Positions 48,223 through 59,500 of a stretch of 64,000 nt of DNA are shown one piece after another. The stretch's first letter is position 1. Each line of letters starts with the position of its first letter. The stretch comes from Hippophae tibetana (taxonomy: Eukaryota > Streptophyta > Magnoliopsida > Rosales > Elaeagnaceae), in the NCBI GenBank assembly GCA_037013495.1, contig CM072811.1:48925452-48989451 (forward strand), read 5' to 3'. The notes beneath the pieces were generated by a model that ran no database searches, was not told the origin of the DNA, and saw nothing but the letters and a program-made list of their open reading frames with translations. The position numbers and the translations under genes are program-made.

Positions 48223-51200
48223 CTCCCCCTCAAGTTGGGTTCGAACAAATTGATTGAACCCAACTTGCCAAGTATGTTCATATGATTAGTCTTGTCGAGC
48301 GCCTTTGTAAAAATATCCGCCAATTGTTCTTTGCTTCTGACGAATGGGGTTTCTATTTCTCCTGACTGCACTTTTTCTCTGACAAAGTGACAGTCAACTT
48401 CAATGTGCTTTGTCCTCTCATGGAAGACTGGATTTGACGCAATGTGTCGCGCGGCTTGATTGTCGCAGAACATTTTCATGGCTCCTGTGGGCTCTATCTT
48501 TAAGTCGCTAAGTAGCTGTTTGATCCAGATAAGCTCACTTGCTGTGGATGCCATAGCTCGATATTCAGCTTCCGCACTTGACCTTGCAACGACGTTTTGC
48601 TTCTTGCTCTTCCAAGTAACCAAGTTGCCACCTACAAAAGTACAAAAACCTGTGGTTGATTTTCTGTCACAGCTCCCAGCCCAATCTGCATCAGAAAAAC
48701 CAACCACATTGTTAGAACCATTTTTCTTCATCCAAATTCCTTGACCTGGAGTGCCTTTAAGATATCTTAATATCCTTTCAATGGCACTCAAGTGACTGGT
48801 ACGTGGAGCATGCATAAATTGGCTTACATTACTTACTGCAAATGCAATATCAGGTCTGGTAACCGTGAGATAGATTAGTTTTCCTACCAATCTCTGATAC
48901 TGCCCTATATCAGGTAGTGGTTCACCATCTTCCGGTCCAAGTTTAATGTTGGTTTCCATTGGAGTACCAGCTGGTTTTGCTCCTATCTTGCCAGTCTCTT
49001 TTAACAGGTCAAGGACATATTTTCTTTGAGATAGAAATAGGCCTTTATTGGAGTGAGCTATTTCTATTCCAAGAAAATATGAAAGTTTTCCGAGATCCTT
49101 GATATCAAATTCCCTTTTTAAATATTGTTTGACCCTTTTAATTTCTTCATTATCATTTCCAGTGATGATAATATCATCTACATAAACCAAAACAATTGTG
49201 GTGGAATTTTGTGAATGTTTGACAAACATTGAACAATCTGCAGTGCTTTTGTTAAAATTATCTTTTAAAAGAGAGAGGCTTAGCTTAGCGTACCATGCTC
49301 TTGGAGACTGTTTGAGGCCATAAATTGCCTTCTTCAACTTACATACCAATGATGGATCTGGTGCATTCTTATGACCTGGAGGAAGAGTCATGTAGACTTC
49401 TTCTTCCAAAGTTCCTTGAAGGAATGCGTTTTTCACGTCCATTTGAAATAGATCCCATCCTAAGTTGGTAGCCGTTGATAGCAAAATTCGTACTGTGTTC
49501 ATTTTTGCTACTGGTGCAAAAGTTTCTTGGTAGTCTATACCATAAGTCTGAGTGAAGCCTTTGGCCACTAATCTAGCTTTGTATCTTTCAACCGTACCAT
49601 CGCTATTATGTTTTATTTTGTATACCCATTTACATCCTACGGGTTTTTTATGTTTTGGTAAGTCTACAATGTCCCATGTGTCATTTTTTTCTAAGGCTTG
49701 AAGCTCCTCTTTCATGGCCTTAACCCAAACTGGATTCTTGTTGGCTTCATCAAAGTTGGTTGGTTCAGTTTGATCAGTTATGCTGCTCAAATAGGCTCGA
49801 TACTCGGGAGAGACCTTTTCGTAAGAAATAAAATTGTGAATTGGATACATCACCTGATGGGATACATAATCCCTTAGCTTGACAGGAGGTCGCGTTTGTC
49901 GTATGGATCTTCTCAAGGCAGTTTCTTCTTGAGTTGATTCTTCACTTGATTCATTTTCCTCATTTTCTCCCCCTGAAGAAATTGCACTTGACTCACCTGT
50001 CAATTCTTCCTCCTCACGTTCAACCTGTGCTTGATTTGTTTCCTCAGGAAAAACAAAATTATTTGGAAGTAACATGATTGGTTGTCCTTGTGCATTTAAT
50101 TGATTGTCTTTTTGGTCATTTGTTTGGTAGTACGGTTCATCCTCAATAAATGACACATTTCTTGAGATATAAAGTTTATGATTTTTGGGATCATAACATT
50201 TATATCCCTTTTTTTCAGAGGAATATCCTAAGAACATGGTTTTCACCGAATTCTTATCTAGTTTATCTTGTCTTTTGATATGTACAAAACATGTACATCC
50301 AAAAACTCGAATATGATCAAGGTCTATTTTTCTACCTTTGAGAATCTCTAAGGGACTCATGTTTTTTAATCTTGCACTTGGCAACCTATTTATGAGATAA
50401 GTTGCCGTTAACACCGCATCTGACCAGTATATTTTGGGGACATTACTTTGAAAAAGAAGTGATCTAGTGACTTCAAGGAGATGACGATTTTTTCTTTCTG
50501 AAACTCCGTTTTGTTCTGGGGTATTTATACATGTTGTTTGATGTAAAATTCCTTTTTGTTTGAAAAATTCTAAAAAGGTTTTATTGACATATTCTGTGCC
50601 ATTGTCTGATCTAAAAATCTTGATTTTGGAATTATATTGGTTTTCCACAAAGTTAAAAAATTCTTGAAAACAAGTGAACACCTCATTTTTTGCTTTTAAA
50701 AGATAAAGCCAGGTAGTACGAGAATAATCATCAATAAAGGTTACAAAATATTTAAAATTGTTATAAGAATCAATAGGGGCTGGACCCCAAACATCAGAAT
50801 GAATTAAATCAAAACATTTGTTTGACACACTGGTAGATAATGGAAATGGTAACCTAGTTTGTTTTGAAAACCTACAAATATCACATGTGCTTGAGTCTAA
50901 ATTAGAACAAAAAAGTTTGTTTAAAACTTGGTCGGATGGGTGTCCAAATCTCCAGTGTAGCAATTTGTCACGATTTATTGAATTTGATGACACAAAACAC
51001 CTATTGGTAGAATCTTCAAGATAATATAGACCATTTTTAACAAAACCCTCACCAATCTTCTTCCCTGATACTCGGTCCTGAAAAGTGACTTTGTTTGGTG
51101 AGAATATAACATTACAATTTAAATCTTGAATTATTTTGCTAACCGACAATAAATTTGAATTAAAGTCTGGTAAGTACAAAACATTTTTTACATTTTTTGC

Positions 51201-52481
51201 AAAAAAATTTGTAGTACCGCAACCGCTAATTTGGGCTTTATTTCCATTTGCAACAATTACATGTTGAGAATCTTTAAATTTTTTGAAATTTTGTAATTTA
51301 GATTGATCCCATGTCATGTGATCGGTTGCTCCCGAGTCAATGATCCATTTACTCATATTTTTACAGAAATTAGAGATCTTGGGATTATTAATTTGTGAAG
51401 ATAGAAAGTCAGATTTATATTGTACAAAACCTGATTTTTGCTGCTGTAGCAACCCATTTAATTGACTCAGTAGCTGTGCGAGTTGTGTGTTTGTCGCCAC
51501 AGAGGATCCTGAGAAATCCTCTAGCTTAGTCGGTTCGGCTGGTTCGGATCCAGCCCGCTGCTCCTCTTCTCTTGGGTCCGACCCCTTACTCACACCCCCA
51601 AATCTCCTCTCTCTCTCGCGATTTCGTGCGCCGCCCCTCTCGCCTCTGTCCCGATTAGGTCGCAGGTGAGGGTGGAGGTGCCAGCAGGTATCACGGTTGT
51701 GACCCTGCTTCTTGCAGTGGTCACACCTTTCGCCGTTGTTGGGTGCTCCTCTCCCTCTCGCCCCTTCTCGGAAGTAGGTTGGGTTAGGGTTTCGAACGGT
51801 GCAGGCGCTGGTTTCACCCGAGTCTGGCTCGCCCTGAGCATTCATTGTAGCCCGCCGGGTTTCTTCTCTTTCTATGGTAGCCATGACTGAATCAATTGAT
51901 GGTAGTTCGGAGGAGTAGAGGATCTGGGATCTGATGGCTTCAAAGCTTGGGTCGAGACCACCGAGATAAGTATATACCAACTCTTGCTGTGCCCTTTTTT
52001 GGATTTCTTCGGGGTCTGTTGTAGGTGGGAGGTATAGTTGGAGTTCCTCCCATCTTGTCAGTACCTCGGTTCCATATTGTGAGCTATTTTTGCCCTTTTG
52101 TTTGATTTGTGACAGTTCCTGTTTCAAATTGAAAATATGAGCGAAATTTTGTTGTTGGCCGTATAGTGTTTTTACCTTGTCCCATACGGCTTTGGATGAG
52201 TTTAGAAGCATGCATAGGCGTGCAATTTGAGGCTCCATGGTGTTGAGGAGCATCGACATGACCAAATGGTCTGAGGTTTGCCATTCTGCTATTTTTCCTT
52301 TTTCTTCAGCAGTTGGATCGTTTTCTTTGGCTGGTTTTGGTTTTTCTATGGTTCCATCGATATACCCTAACTTTCCTCTGCCACTGAGGCCTATTAGGAT
52401 CGATCTGGACCAGGGAATGTAATCTTTATTGCCACTGAGGGTTATGGTGGTGATTTTGGAGTTATCAGATGGTATAGACAT
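48204..52481 (-). CDS. Copia polyprotein (gag-protease-integrase-reverse transcriptase-RNase H)
   Basis: One uninterrupted frame of 1425 residues starts 122 bp inside the 5' LTR. Gag (about 1-300) ends with the zinc knuckle CDHCKKQGHNRDTC (253-266). The protease motif is IIDSGATDHM (D382). The integrase has the HHCC finger (about 509-536) and D563, D626 and E662 as the catalytic triad. Reverse transcriptase (about 930-1170) has YVDD at 1100-1103. RNase H (about 1255-1390) has DADWAG and SSAEAEYRA. Integrase precedes RT, which defines Ty1-copia. No stop or frameshift is seen and every catalytic motif is whole, so it may still be active. The last residues are read through the polypurine tract into the 3' LTR. 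Confidence 0.97.
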   Translation of the reverse strand: MSIPSDNSKITTITLSGNKDYIPWSRSILIGLSGRGKLGYIDGTIEKPKPAKENDPTAEEKGKIAEWQTSDHLVMSMLLNTMEPQIARLCMLLNSSKAVWDKVKTLYGQQQNFAHIFNLKQELSQIKQKGKNSSQYGTEVLTRWEELQLYLPPTTDPEEIQKRAQQELVYTYLGGLDPSFEAIRSQILYSSELPSIDSVMATIEREETRRATMNAQGEPDSGETSACTVRNPNPTYFREGARGRGAPNNGERCDHCKKQGHNRDTCWHLHPHLRPNRDRGERGGARNRERERRFGGVSKGSDPREEEQRAGSEPAEPTKLEDFSGSSVATNTQLAQLLSQLNGLLQQQKSGFVQYKSDFLSSQINNPKISNFCKNMSKWIIDSGATDHMTWDQSKLQNFKKFKDSQHVIVANGNKAQISGCGTTNFFAKNVKNVLYLPDFNSNLLSVSKIIQDLNCNVIFSPNKVTFQDRVSGKKIGEGFVKNGLYYLEDSTNRCFVSSNSINRDKLLHWRFGHPSDQVLNKLFCSNLDSSTCDICRFSKQTRLPFPLSTSVSNKCFDLIHSDVWGPAPIDSYNNFKYFVTFIDDYSRTTWLYLLKAKNEVFTCFQEFFNFVENQYNSKIKIFRSDNGTEYVNKTFLEFFKQKGILHQTTCINTPEQNGVSERKNRHLLEVTRSLLFQSNVPKIYWSDAVLTATYLINRLPSARLKNMSPLEILKGRKIDLDHIRVFGCTCFVHIKRQDKLDKNSVKTMFLGYSSEKKGYKCYDPKNHKLYISRNVSFIEDEPYYQTNDQKDNQLNAQGQPIMLLPNNFVFPEETNQAQVEREEEELTGESSAISSGGENEENESSEESTQEETALRRSIRQTRPPVKLRDYVSHQVMYPIHNFISYEKVSPEYRAYLSSITDQTEPTNFDEANKNPVWVKAMKEELQALEKNDTWDIVDLPKHKKPVGCKWVYKIKHNSDGTVERYKARLVAKGFTQTYGIDYQETFAPVAKMNTVRILLSTATNLGWDLFQMDVKNAFLQGTLEEEVYMTLPPGHKNAPDPSLVCKLKKAIYGLKQSPRAWYAKLSLSLLKDNFNKSTADCSMFVKHSQNSTTIVLVYVDDIIITGNDNEEIKRVKQYLKREFDIKDLGKLSYFLGIEIAHSNKGLFLSQRKYVLDLLKETGKIGAKPAGTPMETNIKLGPEDGEPLPDIGQYQRLVGKLIYLTVTRPDIAFAVSNVSQFMHAPRTSHLSAIERILRYLKGTPGQGIWMKKNGSNNVVGFSDADWAGSCDRKSTTGFCTFVGGNLVTWKSKKQNVVARSSAEAEYRAMASTASELIWIKQLLSDLKIEPTGAMKMFCDNQAARHIASNPVFHERTKHIEVDCHFVREKVQSGEIETPFVRSKEQLADIFTKALDKTNHMNILGKLGSINLFEPNLRGSVEKTR

Positions 52482-52590
52482 GATTTCTGGTTTTTTGCTG
52501 ATATGTGTCGAGGAAGGATTTCTGTGGCTCTATTGGCTCTTGCCCTTCTCTTTTCTTGACACAGCTTGAGTATTTTTCTGGCCCTTTTAC

Positions 52591-52603
52591 AGCTCTGATA
52601 CCA
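52591..52603 (-). promoter_or_regulatory. Copia primer-binding site
   Basis: The minus strand reads tggtatcagagct directly after the 5' LTR, complementary to the 3' end of initiator methionine tRNA. Confidence 0.93.
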
Positions 52604-52887
52604 TGTGGAATTTTGAGGAATTATGAGGAAATATGATGAACAAGTTTTATTGCATACTATTCTGATCTTTACAAAGGGAACTGTACATGCTTTTATAGCA
52701 AAACTATTCTAACGGGTGCCTATGATCTATTCTAACGTTTGCCTACTGTTCAGTCTAAAAGTGGTAAAAATAGAGTAACTTTTTTCTGAAAACTAGTTGC
52801 TCCTTTTTTCCTAAAATAGCCTATGATGAAATAACCGTTAATGGTCTGAGGCTATTATTATTTTTATTCTATCTTGTTTTCTCAACA
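52604..52887 (-). repeat. Copia 5' LTR with promoter
   Basis: This is the 284-bp partner of 47939-48222. It differs by a change in the ggtaaaagtagag/ggtaaaaatagag stretch and in the gctctttt/gctccttt stretch. A TATA box reads tataaaagcatg on the minus strand (52697-52686), the likely origin of the element's transcript. Confidence 0.97.
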
Positions 52888-54069
52888 TTGACCTCTCTTG
52901 ATTTAGGTACTAACCAATTTCAGGGGCCTATTCCTGCAAACCTTCCCTCCTGTCAATATTTGAATAATGTAAATCTTGCCCGTAACAACTTCAATGGACA
53001 TGTAATACCTGAAAGCTTCAAAAAATTTCATAGTCTGTCTTATCTATCTTTGTCAAATTCCAGCATCTCTAATGTTTCTTCTGTTCTGAAGATCTTACAG
53101 CAGTGCAAGAACCTTACTACGTTAGTCCTCACCTCGAACTTTCATGGTGAAGAGTTGCCTGCAGATCCTACTTTGGATTTCCAAATGTTAAAGGTGTTAA
53201 TTATTGCAAATTGTAGATTAACAGGTTCAATTCTACTGTGGTTGAGTGGTAGTACCAAATTGCAGTTGTTGGATTTATCATGGAACCGCTTGAGTGGAGC
53301 AATTCCAGCTTGGTTTGGCAACTTTTCTTCCCTGTTTTACTTGGATTTGTCAAAAAACACTTTAACTGGTGAGATCCCCAAAACTTTAACTGGATTACGG
53401 AGCCTCATTGATAGGGATATTTCACTGGAGGAGCCTTCCCCAGATTTCCCTTTTTTCGTGAAGAAGAATATTAGTGCTAGAGGGCTGCAGTATAATCAAG
53501 TCTGGAGCTTTCCACCAACTCTAGAGTTAGCTTACAATAATCTCACTGGACCCATCTGGCCCGAATTCGGGAATCTGAGAAAGCTCCATGTTTTGGATTT
53601 ACGGGTCAACAATCTATCAGGAACAATCCCAGGTACTTTGTCAGGGATGACCAGCTTAGAAACTCTGGATCTATCCCATAACAAGCTTTCAGGGATAATA
53701 CCACCTTCATTGGTTGATCTCACCTTTCTTTCAAGGTTCTGTGTTGCGGAAAATGAATTACATGGATCGATTCCTTCCGCAGGTCAGTTTGCTACCTTCC
53801 CCTGTTCAAGCTATGAAGGGAATAATCTTTGTTGTGAACATTTTCCTGCTCCCCCCAGTGCATCAAAATGGCAACATAGTACACGGCTACCCAGTAGATC
53901 AAGAAAAAGAGGGTTTCTAATTGGAATTGCTTTTGGATTTATAATTGGAATGGCTTTTGGCAAATGCCTCTGGAAATACATTTTTTTTTCTCGTATCATT
54001 AAATATTAAAATATGCATATAATAAATATATTATTATTATTTTTTATATTAATAAATATTAAAATTTTA

Positions 54070-54800
54070 AATAATAAATATATTTTATATGAATAATTAT
54101 TTTTTATAATATAATTATTTTTATGACGTAACAAATCATAGAGTTAATAATTATTTATTTAATGAATATTCAATGAATTGAATAAGTAATCATATCATAT
54201 TTTTTGTTTAATATTTATATAATAATTATAATGTTAATATAATAAATATATTTTATATAAATAATTATTTTATATAATATAATTATTTTTATTATGTTAA
54301 GTATGATAATTTTTACGTTAAATGATTATTTATTTAATAAATGTTTAATCAATTAATACGTGAGTATATCATATTTTTCTAAAATTTTATATAATAAATA
54401 CATTTTTTTAATAATGTTTATTTTGTATAATATAATTATTTTTATTATAATAACGGTGATAATTTATATACTTAATGATTATTTATTTAATAAGTGTTTG
54501 ATCAATTCATTATGAATATATTTCATATTTTTATTTTTTATAAGAATAATTACCAAAAATTTATATAATAAATATATTTTTATGAATAATTATTTTATAT
54601 AATATAATTATTTTTATTACATTAAGAATAACACTTTATACAGTTAATAATTATTCATTTATTGAGTATTCAATTAATTCACTTGTTAAAAAATCATATT
54701 TTTGTTAAGTGTTTATATAATAAACATATTTTTATGAATAATTATTTTTTATAATATAATTTTTTTTATTACATTAAGTACGATGATATAAATATACACG
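54070..54800. repeat. AT-rich tandem repeat array, unit about 150-175 bp, five copies
   Basis: Units begin with ataataaatata at about 54071, 54239, 54391, 54565 and 54717. Each continues with tttttatgaataattatttt, then ataatataattatttttatta, then a variable part with attatttatttaat. It starts within 70 bp of the stop of the truncated receptor and occupies the place where its kinase exon sequence would be. Confidence 0.8.
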
Positions 54801-55250
54801 ATCAAATTTATTTATTTATATTTAAACATATTTAAAATCATAAAATATGAGTGTTTTTCTAAGAACTTATTAATATAGAAATAAAATAATAAAATACATG
54901 AATATAAATTATTTAATAAAATAATAAATAATAAATTTGAAGATGAACAAATAACATTATAAAATATAATAATCATAATATAAATATAATTTAAATAGTT
55001 ATTATTCAATTTACAATATACAATTTTGATTTTTTTTACTTTTATATAAAATATTAAATATCCTATGAAAAGTGATATGAATAACAATAATTCATGTTTT
55101 TTTAATCCATAAAATTTATTTTAAATATGAAACATCATTTTTACCTTCAAATTGCACAATAATAGATAACAATCAACCTTTGTCACCCATAATTTTCATT
55201 AAGATAACAAACTAAGTTTGTTGATTTTTGTACCAAACAAGAATAAAAAA
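54801..55250. other. AT-rich DNA, no gene seen
   Basis: Low-complexity sequence; the 91-codon minus-strand reading frame here is almost entirely Ile/Leu/Tyr/Asn and not a gene. Confidence 0.6.
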
Positions 55251-55253
55251 AAA

Positions 55254-55885
55254 AAAATTCACGCGTCGTCTCAATTATAAAAAAAATATTAAAAAATGAA
55301 TTTTTTACATAATATGAATAATTAAATGAATGATTGACTTATATAATAATTACTTATTGGAAAGTCGGACTTAGAAAGACTGGACTGAGCCCAATCCTGA
55401 AGGCATAGGTTGGTCCATATTCCTCTTGTTTGAATGGATCCATGCGTTGCAATTACCGTATAATTTTATTTTTTTTAATTTATGATATTCATTTAATTTA
55501 TTATTTTTAATATTTTTATTTCAATTGATTATTTAATTTATTTAAATATTTTTATAAAAAAATTGATTAATTAAATAAAAAATTAAATAATATATATGAT
55601 ATATGAAGCTATAATGTTATTTATTTTAATTTATGACACGATTTTAAAATTTCATGTGTAGCGTTAATTATAAAAAAAATATTAAAAATAAAAAAATATT
55701 TTTTTTTATATAATAAAAATAATTAAATAAATGATTGACTTGCATAATAAGTTACTTGTTTGAAATTCCAAGTAGTGGGACTTGAAAGACTTGGCTGAGC
55801 CCAATCCTGACGGCACCGGGTGGTCCACATTCCTCTTTGTTTGAATGGGCCCATGCGTTGCAATTACCGTGTCAAATCAATTATT
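55254..55885. repeat. Diverged tandem duplication, step about 410 bp, upstream of the DUF547 gene
   Basis: 55254-55465 and 55655-55885 align. Both hold aattataaaaaaaatatta, the aaatgattgactt part, actgagcccaatcctga or gctgagcccaatcctga, and catgcgttgcaattaccgt. The more distal copy has lost or changed several bases. Confidence 0.8.
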
Positions 55886-56555
55886 CTGAACTCCTCTTAC
55901 CGTATCAGCTTGCTTGTTAAGTTGAAATCACGCTCCTGCATTAACGGCACCATTTATTAATCATTTCAATCAAATATCCCTCAATTTTACACGTGTCGTC
56001 AATGATAAAATTTAAAGGTGGGACCCAATTATATCTTACTAAATTTATTCATTGGGCCGGCGTATGTGGTTTTGGCCCAAACCAACAAAAAGAGTCAATT
56101 TGTCTTTACGTACGCTTTGATAACTTCCTTCCTTGTTCTTTCTACGATTTGACCTCTTCTTTCTTATTTAGTATTTTTTATTTATATTTTCATAATTTTT
56201 TTTTAAAATATATTATATATTTTTATTGTAAAAAAATATTTGATGTATCGTTTAAATTAAAATATAATATGTTAAATTATATTTATTTAATATTAAATAT
56301 TGTTTAATTAAATTTGATTTAATATTATAGATATTTTATTTTTATTTTTATAAATTTTAAAAATAATAATTTTTAACTATATAATTATCTTCTATTTAAA
56401 GTTAAAAACTGCCCGATATCATCGTTCCCTCCTAAGCCCTTTTTTTAATTCCCCATTACAACAATTCTATTGCCTTCTTCGATTCTTTCTAAGTTTTTCT
56501 CTCCTTAGCTTAAACTCTCTCTGTGTTTTTTTATTACTTCTCTCGTTTGTCTCAA
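55886..56555 (+). promoter_or_regulatory. Promoter region and 5' leader of the DUF547 gene
   Basis: The pyrimidine-rich stretch 56460-56550 just before the start looks like a plant 5' leader. A G-box-like acacgtgtcg is at about 55989-55998. No transcription start was fixed. Confidence 0.4.
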
Positions 56556-59500
56556 ATGGAGTCTTCTAATGGAGAAAACCAAATACTTGATTCTGAGAGC
56601 GAGAAACTAAACAATTCAAATTTGGAACCTAAACATCAAGCGCATGACGAAACTGTAATACCCGAAAAATTGGGTGAATTACTGACCATTTCTATCGAAA
56701 ATTCGGAAAACTTGGATTCCCCCGTTACAGATCAACCCGAGAAGAACGACGATGGTGAAATTTTACAAAAATTGCTCAAGCCTAATTCACATCTTCCAAA
56801 GCCTGAACCACCGCCGGGGATCATTTCAATGAGAGGAACGGAGACTGAGACTGAGATAGAGATCAAGCCGGAGAACTTCCCTGGTGTCGACATGCCGGCC
56901 ATCGGGAAGTACATTAAAGAAAGAAGTAGTAGTTTCTCTGCTGCGATTGCGAAGAAGTTATCGGCGTTGAAAGAAAATAATAACTCCGATGAGGATGTTG
57001 TTAAAGTGAGAACGGAGGTTACAGAGTTCAATCTATCTGGACTCAGAGTAATAGTGAAGATCAAGAACGAAAATAATGAAAATAAAAAATTAGAGCAAGA
57101 AGAGATTAAAGGTCGGATCAGCTTTTTCTCGAGGTCTAATTGTAGGGATTGTAAAGCGGTACGAAAGTTATTTAGAGAAAAGGGACTGAGATTCGTGGAG
57201 ATAAACGTTGATGTTTTCCCTCAGAGAGAGAAAGAGTTGTTTGAGAGAACTGGAAGTTTTTCTGTACCTCAGGTTTTCTTCAATGAGAAGTTGTTTGGTG
57301 GATTGGTGGCTTTGAATTCGTTGAGAAACAGCGGTGGTTTTGATCAGAGGTTGAAGGAAATGCTTGGGAGCAAATGTCCCGATGACGCACCATCGCAGCC
57401 GGTGTACGGATTTGATGATTCAGATGAAGAGGAATCGACGGATGATATGATTGGAATCGTTAGGGTTTTGCGACAGCGATTGCCAATCCAGGACCGTTTA
57501 ATGAAAATGAAGTACGTGAAGAATTGCTTTGCCGGTAAAGAGATGGTTGAGGTACTCATTCAGCATTTGGATTGTGGCCGTAAAAAGGTACGAAACGAAC
57601 CCCTAACTTCATAGCTTTATTATGCTCTGTATCGCGGACTACTGTTATTTTTTTTTTAATTAATATATTTTATGTTCTTTATTTTATTAAAAGTTACATA
57701 TAAATTTAATTTATTGCATATACTTATCAATGTTTGATTAATAAGTATCATGTATAGTCATTTGATAAAACTAAAAAGGTTAGTAACACAAAAAAATTAT
57801 AAATGTTTTTGCAACCAATATCAACAAATGATAGAATTATTTGAAAATTTTGAAGTAATATTTTTTAAAATGATTTAGGTACAAAATTGTGTAAATATTT
57901 AGTGTAGAAATAAAATATTGATATTTTAATGGAATAAAAAATAACACAAAGAAGAAATATAAACTATATAATATATTATTATGTAAATAAATCTATTAAA
58001 AATATAATACCAACCACATTGTTTTTTGTTTTTGTTTTTTATGATCTATTTTATTGTTTACATCTTTACCTCTAACCCCAACTAAATAGCTCTTTTACCT
58101 TCAGAATAAAAATTTACAACTCACCGCACACAAACATAACGTGTGTCTACGTGACTTTATGTTTGCTAATAAAATTTGACACGGCCGTGACAAATAATTT
58201 GTGATAATTAATTTTTTATTAATTATTGTTGGTCTAACCTGATAAACAAATAATTAAATGGATACCACATAAGAAAATATGTGTTAATTCTAAGTTTTGA
58301 CAAGAGTAAATGAGCCTTCCTTTTCTGATAAACTACAATACATGGTTGAGAAACGTTAATTATGATGAGCATGTGGACGCGATGATAACAAACTATAGCT
58401 ACCTTGTTTGCCTAGAACTACCATCAGGGAGATATATTATAAGGGGTCCCCTATATTATATTACCATCTTTAGCTATAGACAATTTGATTTTATTTGATG
58501 CGCTATCCTAATTGAGTAGCTTGTGTTTGTGGGAAGATATGTTGGATTTTATGATTGATAAAATATTAAATTGAATAATTAGGCAATCCCATTTTCTATT
58601 TGTGTGGATAAGAAAATTAAAAAAAGAAGAATAATAATAAAAGGAAGAAGCAATTATGAGTGTAGTTCAACTTGTGAATTGTAAAGAAATTAATAAGAAC
58701 CTTAAAAAAAAATTAAAAGGTTTCAGGACCGATCTACATGAATATAAGTTACTTTAGCCTGGTAAATATCTTCTATGGACTTGTGTACAGTGAATTATAT
58801 AAAATACAATTTTCGCATATGGTGACCAAATGTCCAACTAATGTGTTTATTTGTATTAAATTGTAACAAATATACATTTTTTAAATGTTTTAACATTAAG
58901 ATTCAAATGTCATATTTGTACTTTGTTTAAATATGTTTAATTTTTTTTTTTGCATTTTTATTCTCTTTTTTATGGATAAATGGTATATATTATTTTGTTT
59001 AATATTAGACTCCTCAGTAATAATGGCACTCACGAATAATTGTGCATACTATTATGTTGAGACTTTGTCACTGGGACCATGTTTTAAAGGAGTCCTGAGC
59101 AGGACTCATTACATTAATTTTATTTCTCCGCGTTTAGCTCTCTTTTTTCTCCCTTTTTTGTCCGGTCGAATTTCAATTTCATGGATTGCACCACGTTCAA
59201 ATAAAATGTTTGGCTTCTCTCCGTCCCACCCATCATCTGAAAAAGTAAATTACCATGATATGTATCTTTGACTTTTCAGATTTCCGTGGTCTTATTTCTC
59301 TTAGATTCCTGTTCTTAGTGTATTTTTAACAAATTTTAGAAAATATTGCACTACATATTCCCAGATCATCCATCTTGTTGACTCGTTTGAAGTAGCTACC
59401 GTTAACGTATAGAGAACATTTAGAATCTTGACTCACTGACTAAAGATATTCCACTTTATAGTCCATTTTTAAATCATTTTTCCTGCAAATTTTCACTTCT

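Larger units (their letters stand above)
47934..52892 (-). mobile_element. Complete Ty1-copia LTR retrotransposon, very young
   Basis: The element spans 47939-52887 and is flanked by perfect 5-bp target duplications ttgac (47934-47938, 52888-52892). LTRs at 47939-48222 and 52604-52887 are both 284 bp, begin TG and end CA, and differ at only two positions by eye. On the minus strand, the primer-binding site tggtatcagagct (52603-52591) follows the 5' LTR, and the polypurine tract gaggggga precedes the 3' LTR (about 48231-48223). It lies antisense to the receptor gene it interrupts. All parts needed for autonomous transposition are present. Confidence 0.97.
46953..54009 (+). pseudogene. PSKR1-like LRR receptor, kinase-less and split by a copia element
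   Basis: The two coding halves are 46953-47938 and 52888-54009. They correspond in order to the extracellular part of the phytosulfokine receptor PSKR1: signal peptide, N-terminal cap with CCRWEGVTC, about 20 leucine-rich repeats, and the island with EEPSPDFPFFVKK and ISARGLQYNQVWSFPP (about 53435-53515). C-terminal repeats and a membrane helix (GFLIGIAFGFIIGMAFG) follow. The reading frame then ends KCLWKYIFFSRIIKY at 54009, so the whole cytoplasmic kinase is missing. The insertion falls in the codon for Thr of SLT/SLD, between repeats. As it stands the first half would end at 47951, three codons into the LTR (about 332 residues). LCGEH of the family is LCCEH here. Without the insertion it would be a receptor-like protein with no kinase. 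Confidence 0.9.

Noticed and set aside
52888-54009. Independent receptor-like gene starting MTSLDLG
   Set aside because: It continues the LRR domain of 46953-47938 exactly across the copia target duplication, so it is the second half of one gene.
54812-55087. 91-codon minus-strand hydrophobic frame
   Set aside because: Composition is what random AT-rich DNA gives (Ile, Leu, Tyr, Asn, Phe); no homologue recognised.
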